Below are positions 34,081-43,115 of a DNA stretch of 64,000 nt, in pieces (position 1 is the stretch's first letter; each line of letters opens with the position of its first letter). The stretch spans positions 4,214,501-4,278,500 of the forward strand of contig NZ_CP047030.1 in assembly GCF_009796825.1 (NCBI RefSeq), in the 5' to 3' direction. This DNA comes from Algibacter sp. L3A6 (GTDB lineage Bacteria; Bacteroidota; Bacteroidia; Flavobacteriales; Flavobacteriaceae). The translations under genes were made by a program, and so were the position numbers. Under the pieces are notes generated by a model. The model was given only the letters and a program-made list of their open reading frames with translations. It was not told the DNA's origin and made no database searches.

Positions 34081-36186
34081 CTATTTAATTGGAACCTTAT
34101 GATGAATTTCATCCCAATGATCAATTCCAATAATTTCTTTATACTGGTCGTAAACTTCGGCTTCTTTTTCGGTACCAAAGGCTTGATACACCTTCCAAAC
34201 GGGTTTAATACCACTAGGGTCTTCTTTATCATCAGGAAAACGTCTTAGTCCAATACGAAGTCCGCCTTCTTTACGATTATCTTGCCAATTATGATATTGA
34301 AAACCATCAATACCATCTAAAAACTTCAACTTTTTCATAGCATAAGCCATGCCTGCCGCTTGTTCTTTTAAATCTTGGGCACTGTAAGTTGGAGAGTTTG
34401 TTCCGTTTTCTGACAAGTATACAAGTCGTTTCTTTTGTCCTTTAAAAAGGACTTCAGGCTGTTTTACCCAAGCATCTAGCACTTCTAAATTCTTAAAAGT
34501 AATTAGCTTCGTATTAAAATCAAAGCTTACTTTTTTATCGAGCCAAGTCTTAGGCTCTCGTAACGACTCAGGGTAAGGGTGTTGCGCAATAGCCCATTCA
34601 AAATCGCCCTCAGCTTTAGAGTATTGTAACAATTGTTCAAGCAGTTCTTTAGAATGATAGAAATGTGGATTGGACGTCCAATTCCAGTAATGAGTAAGTG
34701 TTATAAATACTTTTGAATTGGGGTTATATTTTCTTGCAATATTATGAGACATACGCATGGATTTATGGTATATATCCATAAAAACTAAAGCGGTTTTTTC
34801 TCCTGCATTAGTCCATACCCATCCAGCATCCACTTCGTTATGGATTATCCAATGATGAATACGCCCATATTTTTTATCGGGCCTCATATAGCGATTCGCC
34901 AAAAAATCTAAAACAGCAGCATAATACCTAACACCTTTTGGTGTGGTTAGATTGGGCATGGTATAAATACCAGAAGGATCGCAATCTGGATGCTCTAGAA
35001 TGGCGCCTATTTTTTTATCTAAAGATTTTGAAGCCTTATCCACAAGTAATATGGCAGACACCTCAATATTTCTTGCGGCAGTACTTAAAAACGTTTTATC
35101 TTGACGGTCTATTTCTTTTTTATCTACATAATAGGTTTCTCCCATATATTCAAAAGACATATTTTGGGGCGATGGACCAGAGCGAAAAAATCTATTTATC
35201 ATGATATTCACGGTCACGCTAGTAATACCTAAACTATCCAAATCGGTATATGGCGCTGCCCGATTGATACTATAACCGCCCAACCCTTTTTTAGTAGCAG
35301 GTTTAACAAATGGGTAGCGATATTTCGGAACAACAGAATCGGTATATCTTGCATGAGAAACGCCCTTGTATTGATTATCTTGTTTTTCAACAATCATCCA
35401 TTTTGACAACAATCTATCTTGTTTATATCCATTACGTTTTACATAGCGATTTACTTCAACATCAAAGTGCCCGTTTTTAGATTTTATAGGTTCCAAAAAC
35501 TCGAATTTCTCCAATTCTGTTCCATTTTCATGAACATCAATTTCGGCTATATAATAGTTTTTTGTTTTTGAAATTTCTCCTACCAATTTCACTTTGTCTT
35601 TGGTAACCAAAACATTTGATATGCTATTTGGAAATTCCTTATCCAAATAAAATCTTAAATTATTCTCAAAATTTAATTCCTGTTGCTTCTTTGCCTCCTT
35701 ATTAGATTGAATATCTAACTCTCTAGCACTCATAGCCCGAAGTTCTAAGTTTCTGATTTGAATATTCAAAGCTGGGGCAGTTCCAAAATCCAATCTTAAA
35801 AAATCTCCTGCATTTCCCCATTCTCCAACATATTCACTAAGATCCATTCTAAACAAAACCCATCCTTCGGTACTGCCTATATCGCCAGCCATAACACTCT
35901 TAACCTGTTCCCCTAAGGGATAAAAATATACCTCTATATGATCTAAACCCGTTGGACAGAAATACTCAAACGAAAGTTGATTGTTTTCTTTAATTAAATT
36001 ATGAGATAAAGGCTTTAGAAACACATAAGGGTCTTCGCCCAAAGTCTTGACATCATATACGGCATCCTCTAAAACATTCATTTCTATCTGATTATACTTT
36101 TGGGTATCTACATTTAAAGTCGTAGCGTCAGTTTGAGAAAAAAGACAAATAGGGAATATAAAAAAAAACAAAAGACACTTTTCCAT
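34081..36186 (-). CDS. DUF5722-like secreted protein, TIM-barrel hydrolase-like
   Basis: The start at 36186 (MEKCLLFFFIFPICLFSQ, signal peptide) is chosen because the -7 box of its promoter lies at 36208-36215, so the earlier Met at 36204 would be at or ahead of the transcript start. Length is 701 residues. An N-terminal beta-sandwich (about 25-165) precedes a barrel-like domain with WIIHNEVDAGWVW (near 450) and LVYLSENGTNSP (near 600). These Asn-Glu and Ser-Glu-Asn segments resemble the acid/base and nucleophile strands of clan-A glycosidases such as GH39. I recall this architecture as DUF5722; the family name and activity are tentative. First gene of the unit with the sulfatase at 34034. 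Confidence 0.72.
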   Translation of the reverse strand: MEKCLLFFFIFPICLFSQTDATTLNVDTQKYNQIEMNVLEDAVYDVKTLGEDPYVFLKPLSHNLIKENNQLSFEYFCPTGLDHIEVYFYPLGEQVKSVMAGDIGSTEGWVLFRMDLSEYVGEWGNAGDFLRLDFGTAPALNIQIRNLELRAMSARELDIQSNKEAKKQQELNFENNLRFYLDKEFPNSISNVLVTKDKVKLVGEISKTKNYYIAEIDVHENGTELEKFEFLEPIKSKNGHFDVEVNRYVKRNGYKQDRLLSKWMIVEKQDNQYKGVSHARYTDSVVPKYRYPFVKPATKKGLGGYSINRAAPYTDLDSLGITSVTVNIMINRFFRSGPSPQNMSFEYMGETYYVDKKEIDRQDKTFLSTAARNIEVSAILLVDKASKSLDKKIGAILEHPDCDPSGIYTMPNLTTPKGVRYYAAVLDFLANRYMRPDKKYGRIHHWIIHNEVDAGWVWTNAGEKTALVFMDIYHKSMRMSHNIARKYNPNSKVFITLTHYWNWTSNPHFYHSKELLEQLLQYSKAEGDFEWAIAQHPYPESLREPKTWLDKKVSFDFNTKLITFKNLEVLDAWVKQPEVLFKGQKKRLVYLSENGTNSPTYSAQDLKEQAAGMAYAMKKLKFLDGIDGFQYHNWQDNRKEGGLRIGLRRFPDDKEDPSGIKPVWKVYQAFGTEKEAEVYDQYKEIIGIDHWDEIHHKVPIK

Positions 36187-36207
36187 AGTAATACTGTTTA
36201 TCAAAGG

Positions 36208-36245
36208 TAAAAATACGTTGCATTTTTCAAAAAACTATCCTGTTG
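36208..36245 (-). promoter_or_regulatory. CAGGAT promoter module for the DUF5722-sulfatase operon
   Basis: On the minus strand CAACAGGATAG (36235-36245), 19 bases, TATTTTTA (36208-36215). It is divergent from the module at 36267. Confidence 0.7.
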
Positions 36246-36266
36246 AATACGGTACGTCTACAGAAA

Positions 36267-36304
36267 GGGCATGATAGTATTATTATTCTTTCTAAATACT
36301 TTAG
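36267..36304 (+). promoter_or_regulatory. Weak CAGGAT-type module for the sulfatase at 36356
   Basis: GGGCATGATAG (36267-36277, core CATGAT instead of CAGGAT), 19 bases, TACTTTAG (36297-36304). CAGAAA lies 9 bases upstream of the core, keeping the direct-repeat geometry. One core mismatch makes it less certain. Confidence 0.5.
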
Positions 36305-36355
36305 AGGTCTCTAAAACACTTACAGGAAGCCTATATAATTCTAAATATTAATGCC

Positions 36356-37792
36356 ATGAATAAAACCTCCTTTTTAATTCTACTTTTTTTAATTCATGTA
36401 CAAACATTTGCACAAGCCAAGCCTAATATTATTGTCATTTTCACAGATGACCAAGGATACGCCGACATTGGTGTAAATGGGCAAGTTGATGATATTAAAA
36501 CCCCGAACATTGATTTATTGGCAAAAACTGGAGTTAGAATGACAGCAGGCTATGTTACCGCTCCACAATGTATTCCTTCTAGAGCAGGACTATTATCTGG
36601 TAGATACCAACAACGTTTTGGACTAGATCATAATGGCACTATACCGTTGCCCTTAGACGAAACATTAATATCCCAGCGTATGCAAAAAGCAGGATACGTT
36701 ACTGGTATGACAGGAAAATGGCATTTAGAACCTAACCATCAACAAGAAAAATGGTTAAAAGAACATATGCCCGAACTAAATATTAAAACAGTGAAACCAA
36801 GTGATATTCCTTTCGAAAGAAAAATACCATACATGAGTTCTAATAGAGGTTTTGATGACACATTTCAAGGCTATATTCAAGACTATTGGACAACTTATAC
36901 GTTAGACGGAGAAAGAAATATGGAAGCGCATTGGATAAAACAAGCGGGCTATAGACTGGATATTCAAACCGATGCAACGGTAAAATTTATAGAGAATAAC
37001 AAAGACAAGCCGTTCTTTTATTATACATCCTATTTTGCGCCACACGTACCTTTAGGGGCTACAAAAAAATATATGGATCGGTTCCCTGAAGATATGCCAA
37101 AACGAAGACAATATTGCTTAGCCATGATGTCTGCTATAGATGATGGTGTTGGTAAAATAAAAGAGACCCTAAAAAAACTGGGGCTAGACGAAAATACAGT
37201 CATCTTTTTTATAAGTGATAATGGTGCGCCAATAAAACTAAACATGGCCGATTCCCCAGGTGTTGGACCAGGTTGGGATGGCTCTAAAAACACACCTTGG
37301 GTTGGCGAAAAAGGTATGCTCTCGGAAGGAGGCATAAGAATACCCTATATTATAAATTGGCCAGCAGGTTTACCCAAAGGTTTAGTTTATGATAAGCCTG
37401 TTATTTCACTAGATGTAGCCGCAACCTGCATTGCTTTAGCTGGTTTACCAGAAACAGATGAGTTAGATGGCACCAACCTTATCCCCTACTTAAATAACAC
37501 AAAAAAAGGCGATCCACATCAAGCCCTTTTTTGGAGGTTTTGGGGACAATCAGCTGTAAGAATGGGAGATTATAAATTTTTAAAGTCAGGAAAACACGAG
37601 TACCTATTTGATGTTACTTCCGCAGCCCATGAAAACAAAAATCTAATAAATACATATCCACGAAAAGTGAAAGTATTAAAGAAAAGATTAAAACAATGGG
37701 GACAGAAACTTAAAAACTCTGGAATACCAACAAAAGATTTTAACGAACAAGACTCAGTATTTAGAAATCATTATTTAAAATCAGTAGAATAA
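36356..37792 (+). CDS. S1-family sulfatase, arylsulfatase-like
   Basis: A 478-residue secreted sulfatase (signal peptide to about residue 20, QTFAQ). The formylglycine motif is CIPSR (Cys72). IFTDDQGYADIGV (about 28-40) and FFISDNGAP supply metal-binding residues, and VGEKGMLSEGGIRIP the later conserved loop. The C terminus is short and basic. It resembles N-acetylgalactosamine-type sulfatases common in algal-polysaccharide loci. It starts an operon with the isomerase/propeller fusion 14 bases downstream. The two may act in sequence, but nothing in the sequence proves it. Confidence 0.93.
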   Translation: MNKTSFLILLFLIHVQTFAQAKPNIIVIFTDDQGYADIGVNGQVDDIKTPNIDLLAKTGVRMTAGYVTAPQCIPSRAGLLSGRYQQRFGLDHNGTIPLPLDETLISQRMQKAGYVTGMTGKWHLEPNHQQEKWLKEHMPELNIKTVKPSDIPFERKIPYMSSNRGFDDTFQGYIQDYWTTYTLDGERNMEAHWIKQAGYRLDIQTDATVKFIENNKDKPFFYYTSYFAPHVPLGATKKYMDRFPEDMPKRRQYCLAMMSAIDDGVGKIKETLKKLGLDENTVIFFISDNGAPIKLNMADSPGVGPGWDGSKNTPWVGEKGMLSEGGIRIPYIINWPAGLPKGLVYDKPVISLDVAATCIALAGLPETDELDGTNLIPYLNNTKKGDPHQALFWRFWGQSAVRMGDYKFLKSGKHEYLFDVTSAAHENKNLINTYPRKVKVLKKRLKQWGQKLKNSGIPTKDFNEQDSVFRNHYLKSVE

Positions 37793-37806
37793 CTAATAAC
37801 ATTAAA

Positions 37807-39471
37807 ATGAAAACACTATTAAAATTACTATTTTTTATTCTTTCAATATCTACAAATGCACAAGGCATAGATAAGTCGTTATATGCTTTTGATTTTAAAA
37901 TGGAGCACATCCCGATAGCCGAACGCGCAAAACTGTTTGCTAAATTAGGATATAGCGGTACAACACTTAGAGTACAATCCGATAAACAAAGGGATATACT
38001 AAAGTCTTATTTAGAGACTAAGGAATTCACCAGTGGTGAGCTTACCATACCCGTTGTGTTTTTCGGTTTCAATTTCTCAAATAATATTGAAACTCAAAAC
38101 ATAATGTGGCGAAAAACCTTAGCTGCGCTACCTCAAGGAACAGCAATGTGGGTTATTATAAATGGAAATGCCACTAAAGAAAAGACGCTCCTTCTATTAA
38201 AAACAATGGCTCAAGAAGCTCTAAAAGTTAATAAGGATATTGTTATTTATCCACATGATAACTGTTTTATAGAATCTGCAGAAGAAGCTATTCCATACAT
38301 TGAAGAACTCAATGAACCAAACTTATTTCTAACATTACATTTATGCCATGAAATGCGTGCCGGAAATGGTAATCGCCTTCTTGAGGTTGCTATAAAAGCA
38401 GCGCCATATTTAAAATTCGCTTCTATTTCCGGCACTAATGTAACCATGTTTGCAAATGATAAAGCAAATTGGTCTGACGCTATAAAACCACTAGATCAAG
38501 GCGATTATGACGTTTCTCAATTTGTTTCCGTTTTACAAAAAATAAAATTTAAAGGTAAAACGCTGTTACACACCTTTGGTATTGAAGATGAACCTAAAGA
38601 GCATCTATCGCGCTCTATAACAAAGTGGAATACTATGGTAGACTCTACGTATAAAATCCAAAATAATGATCTCAATCATATTTTAGACAATCCAGAAAAT
38701 GCCTATTGGGATAGCATTTCAAAATCGTGGTTTATTTCAAATTTAGGAGGCGAAAAAGTAACTCTTGAGAAAGATGGTTATGGTTGGATAACACGACTAG
38801 ACGAAAACGGAAACATTATTTCTAATAGATGGATAGAAGGCTTAGATGCACCTACCGGAATGGCTTCATATAAAAATCTATTATATGTAGGAGACCGTGG
38901 AGTTTTGGTAGAAATTAATATTTCAACAGGTGAAATTATTAGGAAAATAAATTTACCAAACTCTGAATTTATTAATGATGTAGCCGCTTCTAGAAATGGA
39001 GATATTTATATATCTGATACCTTTACTAATACCATTTATAAACTTCCGGAAGGTGGTAATATTGAAATATTTGTAAAAAATGACTTGTTAGAATACCCAA
39101 ATGGTTTGTGGGTAGATAAAAATGAATTAATTGTAGCTACTTGGGGACCAATGACCAATCGCGCTACATTTGAAACAAGCAAAAAAGGAACTCTAAAGAC
39201 GATAAACCTAAAAACAAAAAAAATAAGTCCTATTGGAAAAGGATTACCAATAGCAAACTTTGACGGTGTCATTAAATATGGTCCATATTATTACGCTACG
39301 GATTGGACAGGAGGAAGATTACTAAAAATTAACAAAAAAGGTGATGTAAAAGAAGTGATTTCTGGATTTTCACAATTTGCTGATTTAGGCATAGATACAA
39401 AAAAAGGCCGTATCATGATTCCTGAAATGAGTAAAAACCGATTTATCTTCTATAATTTAAAACCTTTCTAA
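37807..39471 (+). CDS. Secreted fusion: xylose-isomerase-like TIM barrel plus SMP-30-like propeller
   Basis: A 554-residue protein with signal peptide (residues 1-18, STNAQ). Residues about 25-275 look like the sugar-phosphate isomerase/epimerase (xylose-isomerase-like) barrel: AERAKLFAKLGYSGTTLRVQS at the start, NEPNLFLTLHLCHEMRAGNGNRL in the middle, and KTLLHTFGIEDEP near the end. Residues about 285-554 form a beta-propeller of SMP-30/gluconolactonase or NHL type, with ENAYWDSISKSWFISNLGG, NSEFINDVAASRNGDIYISDT and FDGVIKYGPYYYATDW repeats. The barrel could isomerise or epimerise keto-sugars and the propeller hydrolyse a lactone; this is inference. It is cotranscribed with the sulfatase at 36356. 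Confidence 0.8.
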   Translation: MKTLLKLLFFILSISTNAQGIDKSLYAFDFKMEHIPIAERAKLFAKLGYSGTTLRVQSDKQRDILKSYLETKEFTSGELTIPVVFFGFNFSNNIETQNIMWRKTLAALPQGTAMWVIINGNATKEKTLLLLKTMAQEALKVNKDIVIYPHDNCFIESAEEAIPYIEELNEPNLFLTLHLCHEMRAGNGNRLLEVAIKAAPYLKFASISGTNVTMFANDKANWSDAIKPLDQGDYDVSQFVSVLQKIKFKGKTLLHTFGIEDEPKEHLSRSITKWNTMVDSTYKIQNNDLNHILDNPENAYWDSISKSWFISNLGGEKVTLEKDGYGWITRLDENGNIISNRWIEGLDAPTGMASYKNLLYVGDRGVLVEINISTGEIIRKINLPNSEFINDVAASRNGDIYISDTFTNTIYKLPEGGNIEIFVKNDLLEYPNGLWVDKNELIVATWGPMTNRATFETSKKGTLKTINLKTKKISPIGKGLPIANFDGVIKYGPYYYATDWTGGRLLKINKKGDVKEVISGFSQFADLGIDTKKGRIMIPEMSKNRFIFYNLKPF

Positions 39472-39557
39472 ACTACAAGCACAATCCACTGAAAAATACC
39501 ACTTTACAAATTTTTAAATTAAAACTTTTTTACACTTAAGGTATTACTTACAAGGTA

Positions 39558-39595
39558 GTACAGGATAGAATAATCTATTAATGACTCTACTTTTG
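39558..39595 (+). promoter_or_regulatory. CAGGAT promoter module for the rhamnose catabolic operon
   Basis: GTACAGGATAG (39558-39568), 19 bases, TACTTTTG (39588-39595), a perfect TAnnTTTG box. AAGGTA lies 9 bases upstream of CAGGAT as the second half-site. Because this unit makes the rhamnose enzymes, the element ties the enzyme genes to rhamnose catabolism. Confidence 0.78.
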
Positions 39596-39624
39596 AATTA
39601 TTATTCTTTAACAAACAAACCAAT

Positions 39625-41730
39625 ATGGAAAACAACACAAAAACTTTTAAATATGTCGATTACTTATGGGACGAAGCAAAAGCTTCTTCATTTGGCGATA
39701 ATCAAGTAGATCTGTTTTTATACCGATCTAATATTTTAGGAGCAGATTTAAGAATTACTAATTATGGAGGTGGTAACACAAGCTGCAGAACCATAGAAAA
39801 AGACCCACTTACCAATGAAGATGTTGAGGTAATGTGGATTAAAGGTTCCGGTGGTGATATTGGCACTTTAAACAGAAGTGGTATTGCAGGCATATATACC
39901 AACAGGTTACGCGATTTAAAAAATGTCTACGGAGGGTTGGAAGATGAAGACCGCATGGTAGGTTTATTTAACCACTGTATTTATGATTTAGATAGTAAAG
40001 CGCCTTCAATTGATACCCCTTTGCATGGCCTATTACCCTTCGCTCATATAGACCACTTACATCCAGACGCACTCATTGCAGTTGCAGCAGCGAAAGATAG
40101 TGAACAAGTCACCAAAGAGATTTGGGGAGATACTATGGGATGGGTGCCTTGGCAACGTCCAGGGTTCGATTTAGGTCTTCAAATAGAAAAATGTTTAGAA
40201 GACAATCCTGGAATAAGAGGTATTGTATTAGGTAGTCACGGTTTATTCACATGGGGAGACACTTCTTATGAATGTTACATGAACAGTTTAGAAGTTATTG
40301 AAATGGCTTCTGAATTTATTGAGAAAAAAATAAAAGAAAAAGGGAGTGTATTTGGTGGTCAAAAAATTGAAAGCTTACCAAAAGAAGAGCGTTTAGAAAA
40401 AGCGGCTCAAATTATGCCACTTTTAAGAGGTTTATGCTCTTCTGAGAACAGAATGATTGGTCATTTCTCTGATACAGATGTGGTTATGGAATACATAAAT
40501 AGTAATGATTTAGAACGTTTGGCTCCAATGGGAACCTCTTGCCCTGACCATTTCTTGCGTACAAAAATTCAGCCGCTAGTATTAACATTAGATAAGAATG
40601 AAGATTTATCTGATTCTTATGCTATTTTAAAGAAATTAGAGCCGGCTTTTGAAGCTTACAGACAAGAATATGCTGATTACTATAATACATGTAAAAAAGC
40701 AAACAGTCCTGCTATGCGTGATGCAAATCCAGTAATTATAATTTATCCAGGTGTTGGGATGTTTAGTTTTGCCAAAAATAAGCAAACTACACGTGTAGCC
40801 AATGAGTTTTATATTAACGCGATCAATGTAATGCGCGGTGCAGAAGCCATTACCGCTTACACCTCTTTACCTAGACAAGAAGCTTTTGATATTGAGTATT
40901 GGTTGTTAGAAGAAGCCAAATTACAACGTATGCCTAAAGAGCAACCTTTATCTAGAAAAGTAGCTTTAGTTACAGGTGCTGGTGGTGGAATTGGTAAAGC
41001 TATTGCAGACAAACTAGCTGCTGAAGGGGCTAATGTAGTACTTACCGATATTAATGAAGATAGCCTAAAAGAAGCGCATGCAACATACAAACGTGATATT
41101 TCTACTTATGCTATTTGCGATGTAACAAACACCGATTCTATTGCATCGGCTTACAAAAAAGCATGTATTGAATTCGGTGGTGTAGATATTGTTGTTCATA
41201 GTGCAGGTTTAGCGATTTCTAAAGCTTTAGAAGACACAACCGATAAGGATTGGAACATTCTACAAAACATATTAGTAAAGGGTCAATTTGATTTAGCGAA
41301 ACAAGCTACTGCAATAATGCGAAAACAAGCACTTGGTGGTGATTACATTGCTATTGCAAGTAAAAACGGTTTAGTAGCAGGTCCAAATAATGTAGCCTAT
41401 GGTACTGCAAAAGCAGCACAACAACACATGGTACGTTTATTAGCGGCAGAATTAGGAAAAGATAAAATTAGAGTAAACACAGTAAATCCTGACGGCGTTA
41501 TTGTTGGCAGTAAAATATGGGAAGGTGCTTGGGCCCAAGGAAGAGCAAAAGCGAATGGCATTACAGTAGAAGAATTACCTGCTTTTTACGCTAAGAGAAA
41601 CTTATTGAATGAAATTATTACACCAAATGATATTGCAAATGGCGTATTTACGCTCGTTGGAATACTCGATAAATCTACAGGAAACATAATTAATGTTGAT
41701 GGAGGAATGGCAAATGCTTTTGTACGATAA
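39625..41730 (+). CDS. rhaEW: Bifunctional rhamnulose-1-phosphate aldolase / lactaldehyde dehydrogenase
   Basis: A 701-residue cytoplasmic fusion. The N-terminal class II aldolase domain (about 1-430) carries the zinc site HIDHLHP (near 141) and a later SHGLFTWGD (near 210). The C-terminal short-chain dehydrogenase domain (about 440-701) has VALVTGAGGGIGKAIADKL (near 448) and the catalytic YGTAKAA (near 592). This architecture is known as RhaEW: the aldolase splits L-rhamnulose-1-phosphate into DHAP and L-lactaldehyde, and the dehydrogenase oxidises lactaldehyde to lactate. First gene of the rhamnose operon. A separate lactaldehyde dehydrogenase at 47308 overlaps its second activity. Confidence 0.93.
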   Translation: MENNTKTFKYVDYLWDEAKASSFGDNQVDLFLYRSNILGADLRITNYGGGNTSCRTIEKDPLTNEDVEVMWIKGSGGDIGTLNRSGIAGIYTNRLRDLKNVYGGLEDEDRMVGLFNHCIYDLDSKAPSIDTPLHGLLPFAHIDHLHPDALIAVAAAKDSEQVTKEIWGDTMGWVPWQRPGFDLGLQIEKCLEDNPGIRGIVLGSHGLFTWGDTSYECYMNSLEVIEMASEFIEKKIKEKGSVFGGQKIESLPKEERLEKAAQIMPLLRGLCSSENRMIGHFSDTDVVMEYINSNDLERLAPMGTSCPDHFLRTKIQPLVLTLDKNEDLSDSYAILKKLEPAFEAYRQEYADYYNTCKKANSPAMRDANPVIIIYPGVGMFSFAKNKQTTRVANEFYINAINVMRGAEAITAYTSLPRQEAFDIEYWLLEEAKLQRMPKEQPLSRKVALVTGAGGGIGKAIADKLAAEGANVVLTDINEDSLKEAHATYKRDISTYAICDVTNTDSIASAYKKACIEFGGVDIVVHSAGLAISKALEDTTDKDWNILQNILVKGQFDLAKQATAIMRKQALGGDYIAIASKNGLVAGPNNVAYGTAKAAQQHMVRLLAAELGKDKIRVNTVNPDGVIVGSKIWEGAWAQGRAKANGITVEELPAFYAKRNLLNEIITPNDIANGVFTLVGILDKSTGNIINVDGGMANAFVR

Positions 41731-41760
41731 AAACAAGTTTAATTTAAGTTTAGTTAAGGA

Positions 41761-41798
41761 AAACTTCCATAGGTTCTATTTGAGGTTTATGGGAGTTT
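41761..41798 (+). terminator. Possible attenuator hairpin between aldolase and isomerase genes
   Basis: AAACTTCCATA (41761-41771) pairs with TATGGGAGTTT (41788-41798) with one G-T pair, followed by CTTTTATTTT. It lies inside an otherwise continuous operon, so it may lower downstream transcription or protect the 3' end of the first message. Confidence 0.5.
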
Positions 41799-41823
41799 CT
41801 TTTATTTTAAAGATGTAAAAATT

Positions 41824-43104
41824 ATGAAAATACAAAAAGAGCAAATCTCTGATTATAATAAAAATGGATTAGAAAGTCATAACGAAAGCTTTGATTTTTT
41901 AGCCAACAAATTAACAAAAGAAGGACATGATGTTACTAGCATTGTGTCTAAATTAGCCGATTTTCAAGTGGCTATACCAAGTTGGGCTTTAGGTGCTGGA
42001 GGTACACGTTTTGGTCGTTTCTCTTTTTATGGAGAACCTTCTAGTTTAGAACAAAAAATAGAAGACGTTGGAGTTTTACACGCTTTAACACAAACTGCAG
42101 GTGCGGTATCTCTTCATATTCCATGGGACGTTCCTTCAGATTATAATGCAATTAAAGAATTAGCTAAAGGATTAGATATTAAGTTTGATGCTGTAAATTC
42201 AAACACCTTTCAAGATCAAAAAAACGCCAAGGAAAGTTATAAATATGGATCTTTAAGTAACACGAGCGAGGCGGTTCGTCAACAAGCCATTCAGCATAAT
42301 TTAGATGTTATCAATATTGGAAACAAATTAGGCTCCAAAGCTTTAACCGTTTGGTTGTCAGACGGGTCGTGTTTTCCAGGACAAAATAATTTTCAAACGG
42401 CATTTCAAAATACACAAGATAGTTTAAAGGACATTTACAAAGGTGTGCCAGACGATTGGAAATTACTTATTGAATACAAACCTTACGAGCCCAATTTTTA
42501 CAGTACCGTTATTCAAGATTGGGGAGCTTCATTGATGTTAGCTAACGAATGTGGAGAAAAAGCATTCACTTTAGTCGATCTTGGTCATCACCTTCCAAAT
42601 TCTAATATAGAACAAATTGTGTCTATTCTTCAACTAAAAGGAAAATTAGGCGGTTTTCATTTTAATGATAGCAAATACGGTGATGATGATTTAACTGTTG
42701 GAAGTATTAAACCTTATGCCTTATTCTTAATTTTTAACGAGTTGGTTTACGGTATGGAAAATAACCCCCAAAATCCAGATTTAGCATGGATGATTGATGC
42801 TAGCCATAACGTTAAAGACCCTTTAGAAGATTTAATTCAATCCTTAGAAGCCATTCAAGAAGCTTACGCCAAAGCTTTACTTATTGATCAAAACGCACTA
42901 AAAGCAGCTCAATCTAATAATGACGTAGTTAAATGTCAAGAAATTTTACAAGGTGCTTACCGTACCGATGTTAGACCTTTATTAGAAAAAGCACGATTAA
43001 ATAGAGGCGGTGTTTTAAGCCCTATTAATGCTTACAGAGCATTAGATGTTCGCGGCGGACTTATAAAGGAAAGAGGAAAGAACACAATAGCTACAGGCCT
43101 TTAA
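41824..43104 (+). CDS. rhaI: L-rhamnose isomerase
   Basis: A 426-residue TIM-barrel sugar isomerase of the RhaI (Pseudomonas stutzeri-like, or catabolic) type, distinct from the classical RhaA. It converts L-rhamnose to L-rhamnulose in the cytoplasm with divalent metals. Segments that fit include IPSWALGAGGTRFGRF (about 52-67), VWLSDGSCFPGQNNF (about 177-191), the Glu and Asp metal ligands in LIEYKPYEPNFY and LVDLGHHLPNSNIEQI, and GGFHFNDSKYGDDDLT (near 279). Length fits the family. It lies between the aldolase and the kinase; the ORF is preceded by a 93-base gap with a hairpin. Confidence 0.93.
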   Translation: MKIQKEQISDYNKNGLESHNESFDFLANKLTKEGHDVTSIVSKLADFQVAIPSWALGAGGTRFGRFSFYGEPSSLEQKIEDVGVLHALTQTAGAVSLHIPWDVPSDYNAIKELAKGLDIKFDAVNSNTFQDQKNAKESYKYGSLSNTSEAVRQQAIQHNLDVINIGNKLGSKALTVWLSDGSCFPGQNNFQTAFQNTQDSLKDIYKGVPDDWKLLIEYKPYEPNFYSTVIQDWGASLMLANECGEKAFTLVDLGHHLPNSNIEQIVSILQLKGKLGGFHFNDSKYGDDDLTVGSIKPYALFLIFNELVYGMENNPQNPDLAWMIDASHNVKDPLEDLIQSLEAIQEAYAKALLIDQNALKAAQSNNDVVKCQEILQGAYRTDVRPLLEKARLNRGGVLSPINAYRALDVRGGLIKERGKNTIATGL

Positions 43105-43115
43105 TTTAAAATAAA

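Noticed and set aside
33919..34248. A hydrophobic plus-strand frame of 109 codons opposite the sulfatase start
   Set aside because: It is the reverse complement of the sulfatase signal region and of the end of the upstream gene; no independent support.
36320..36357. TTACAGGAAGC just before the sulfatase at 36356 as its promoter element
   Set aside because: A -7 box at the fixed distance would fall on the start codon; the weaker element at 36267 has the right geometry.
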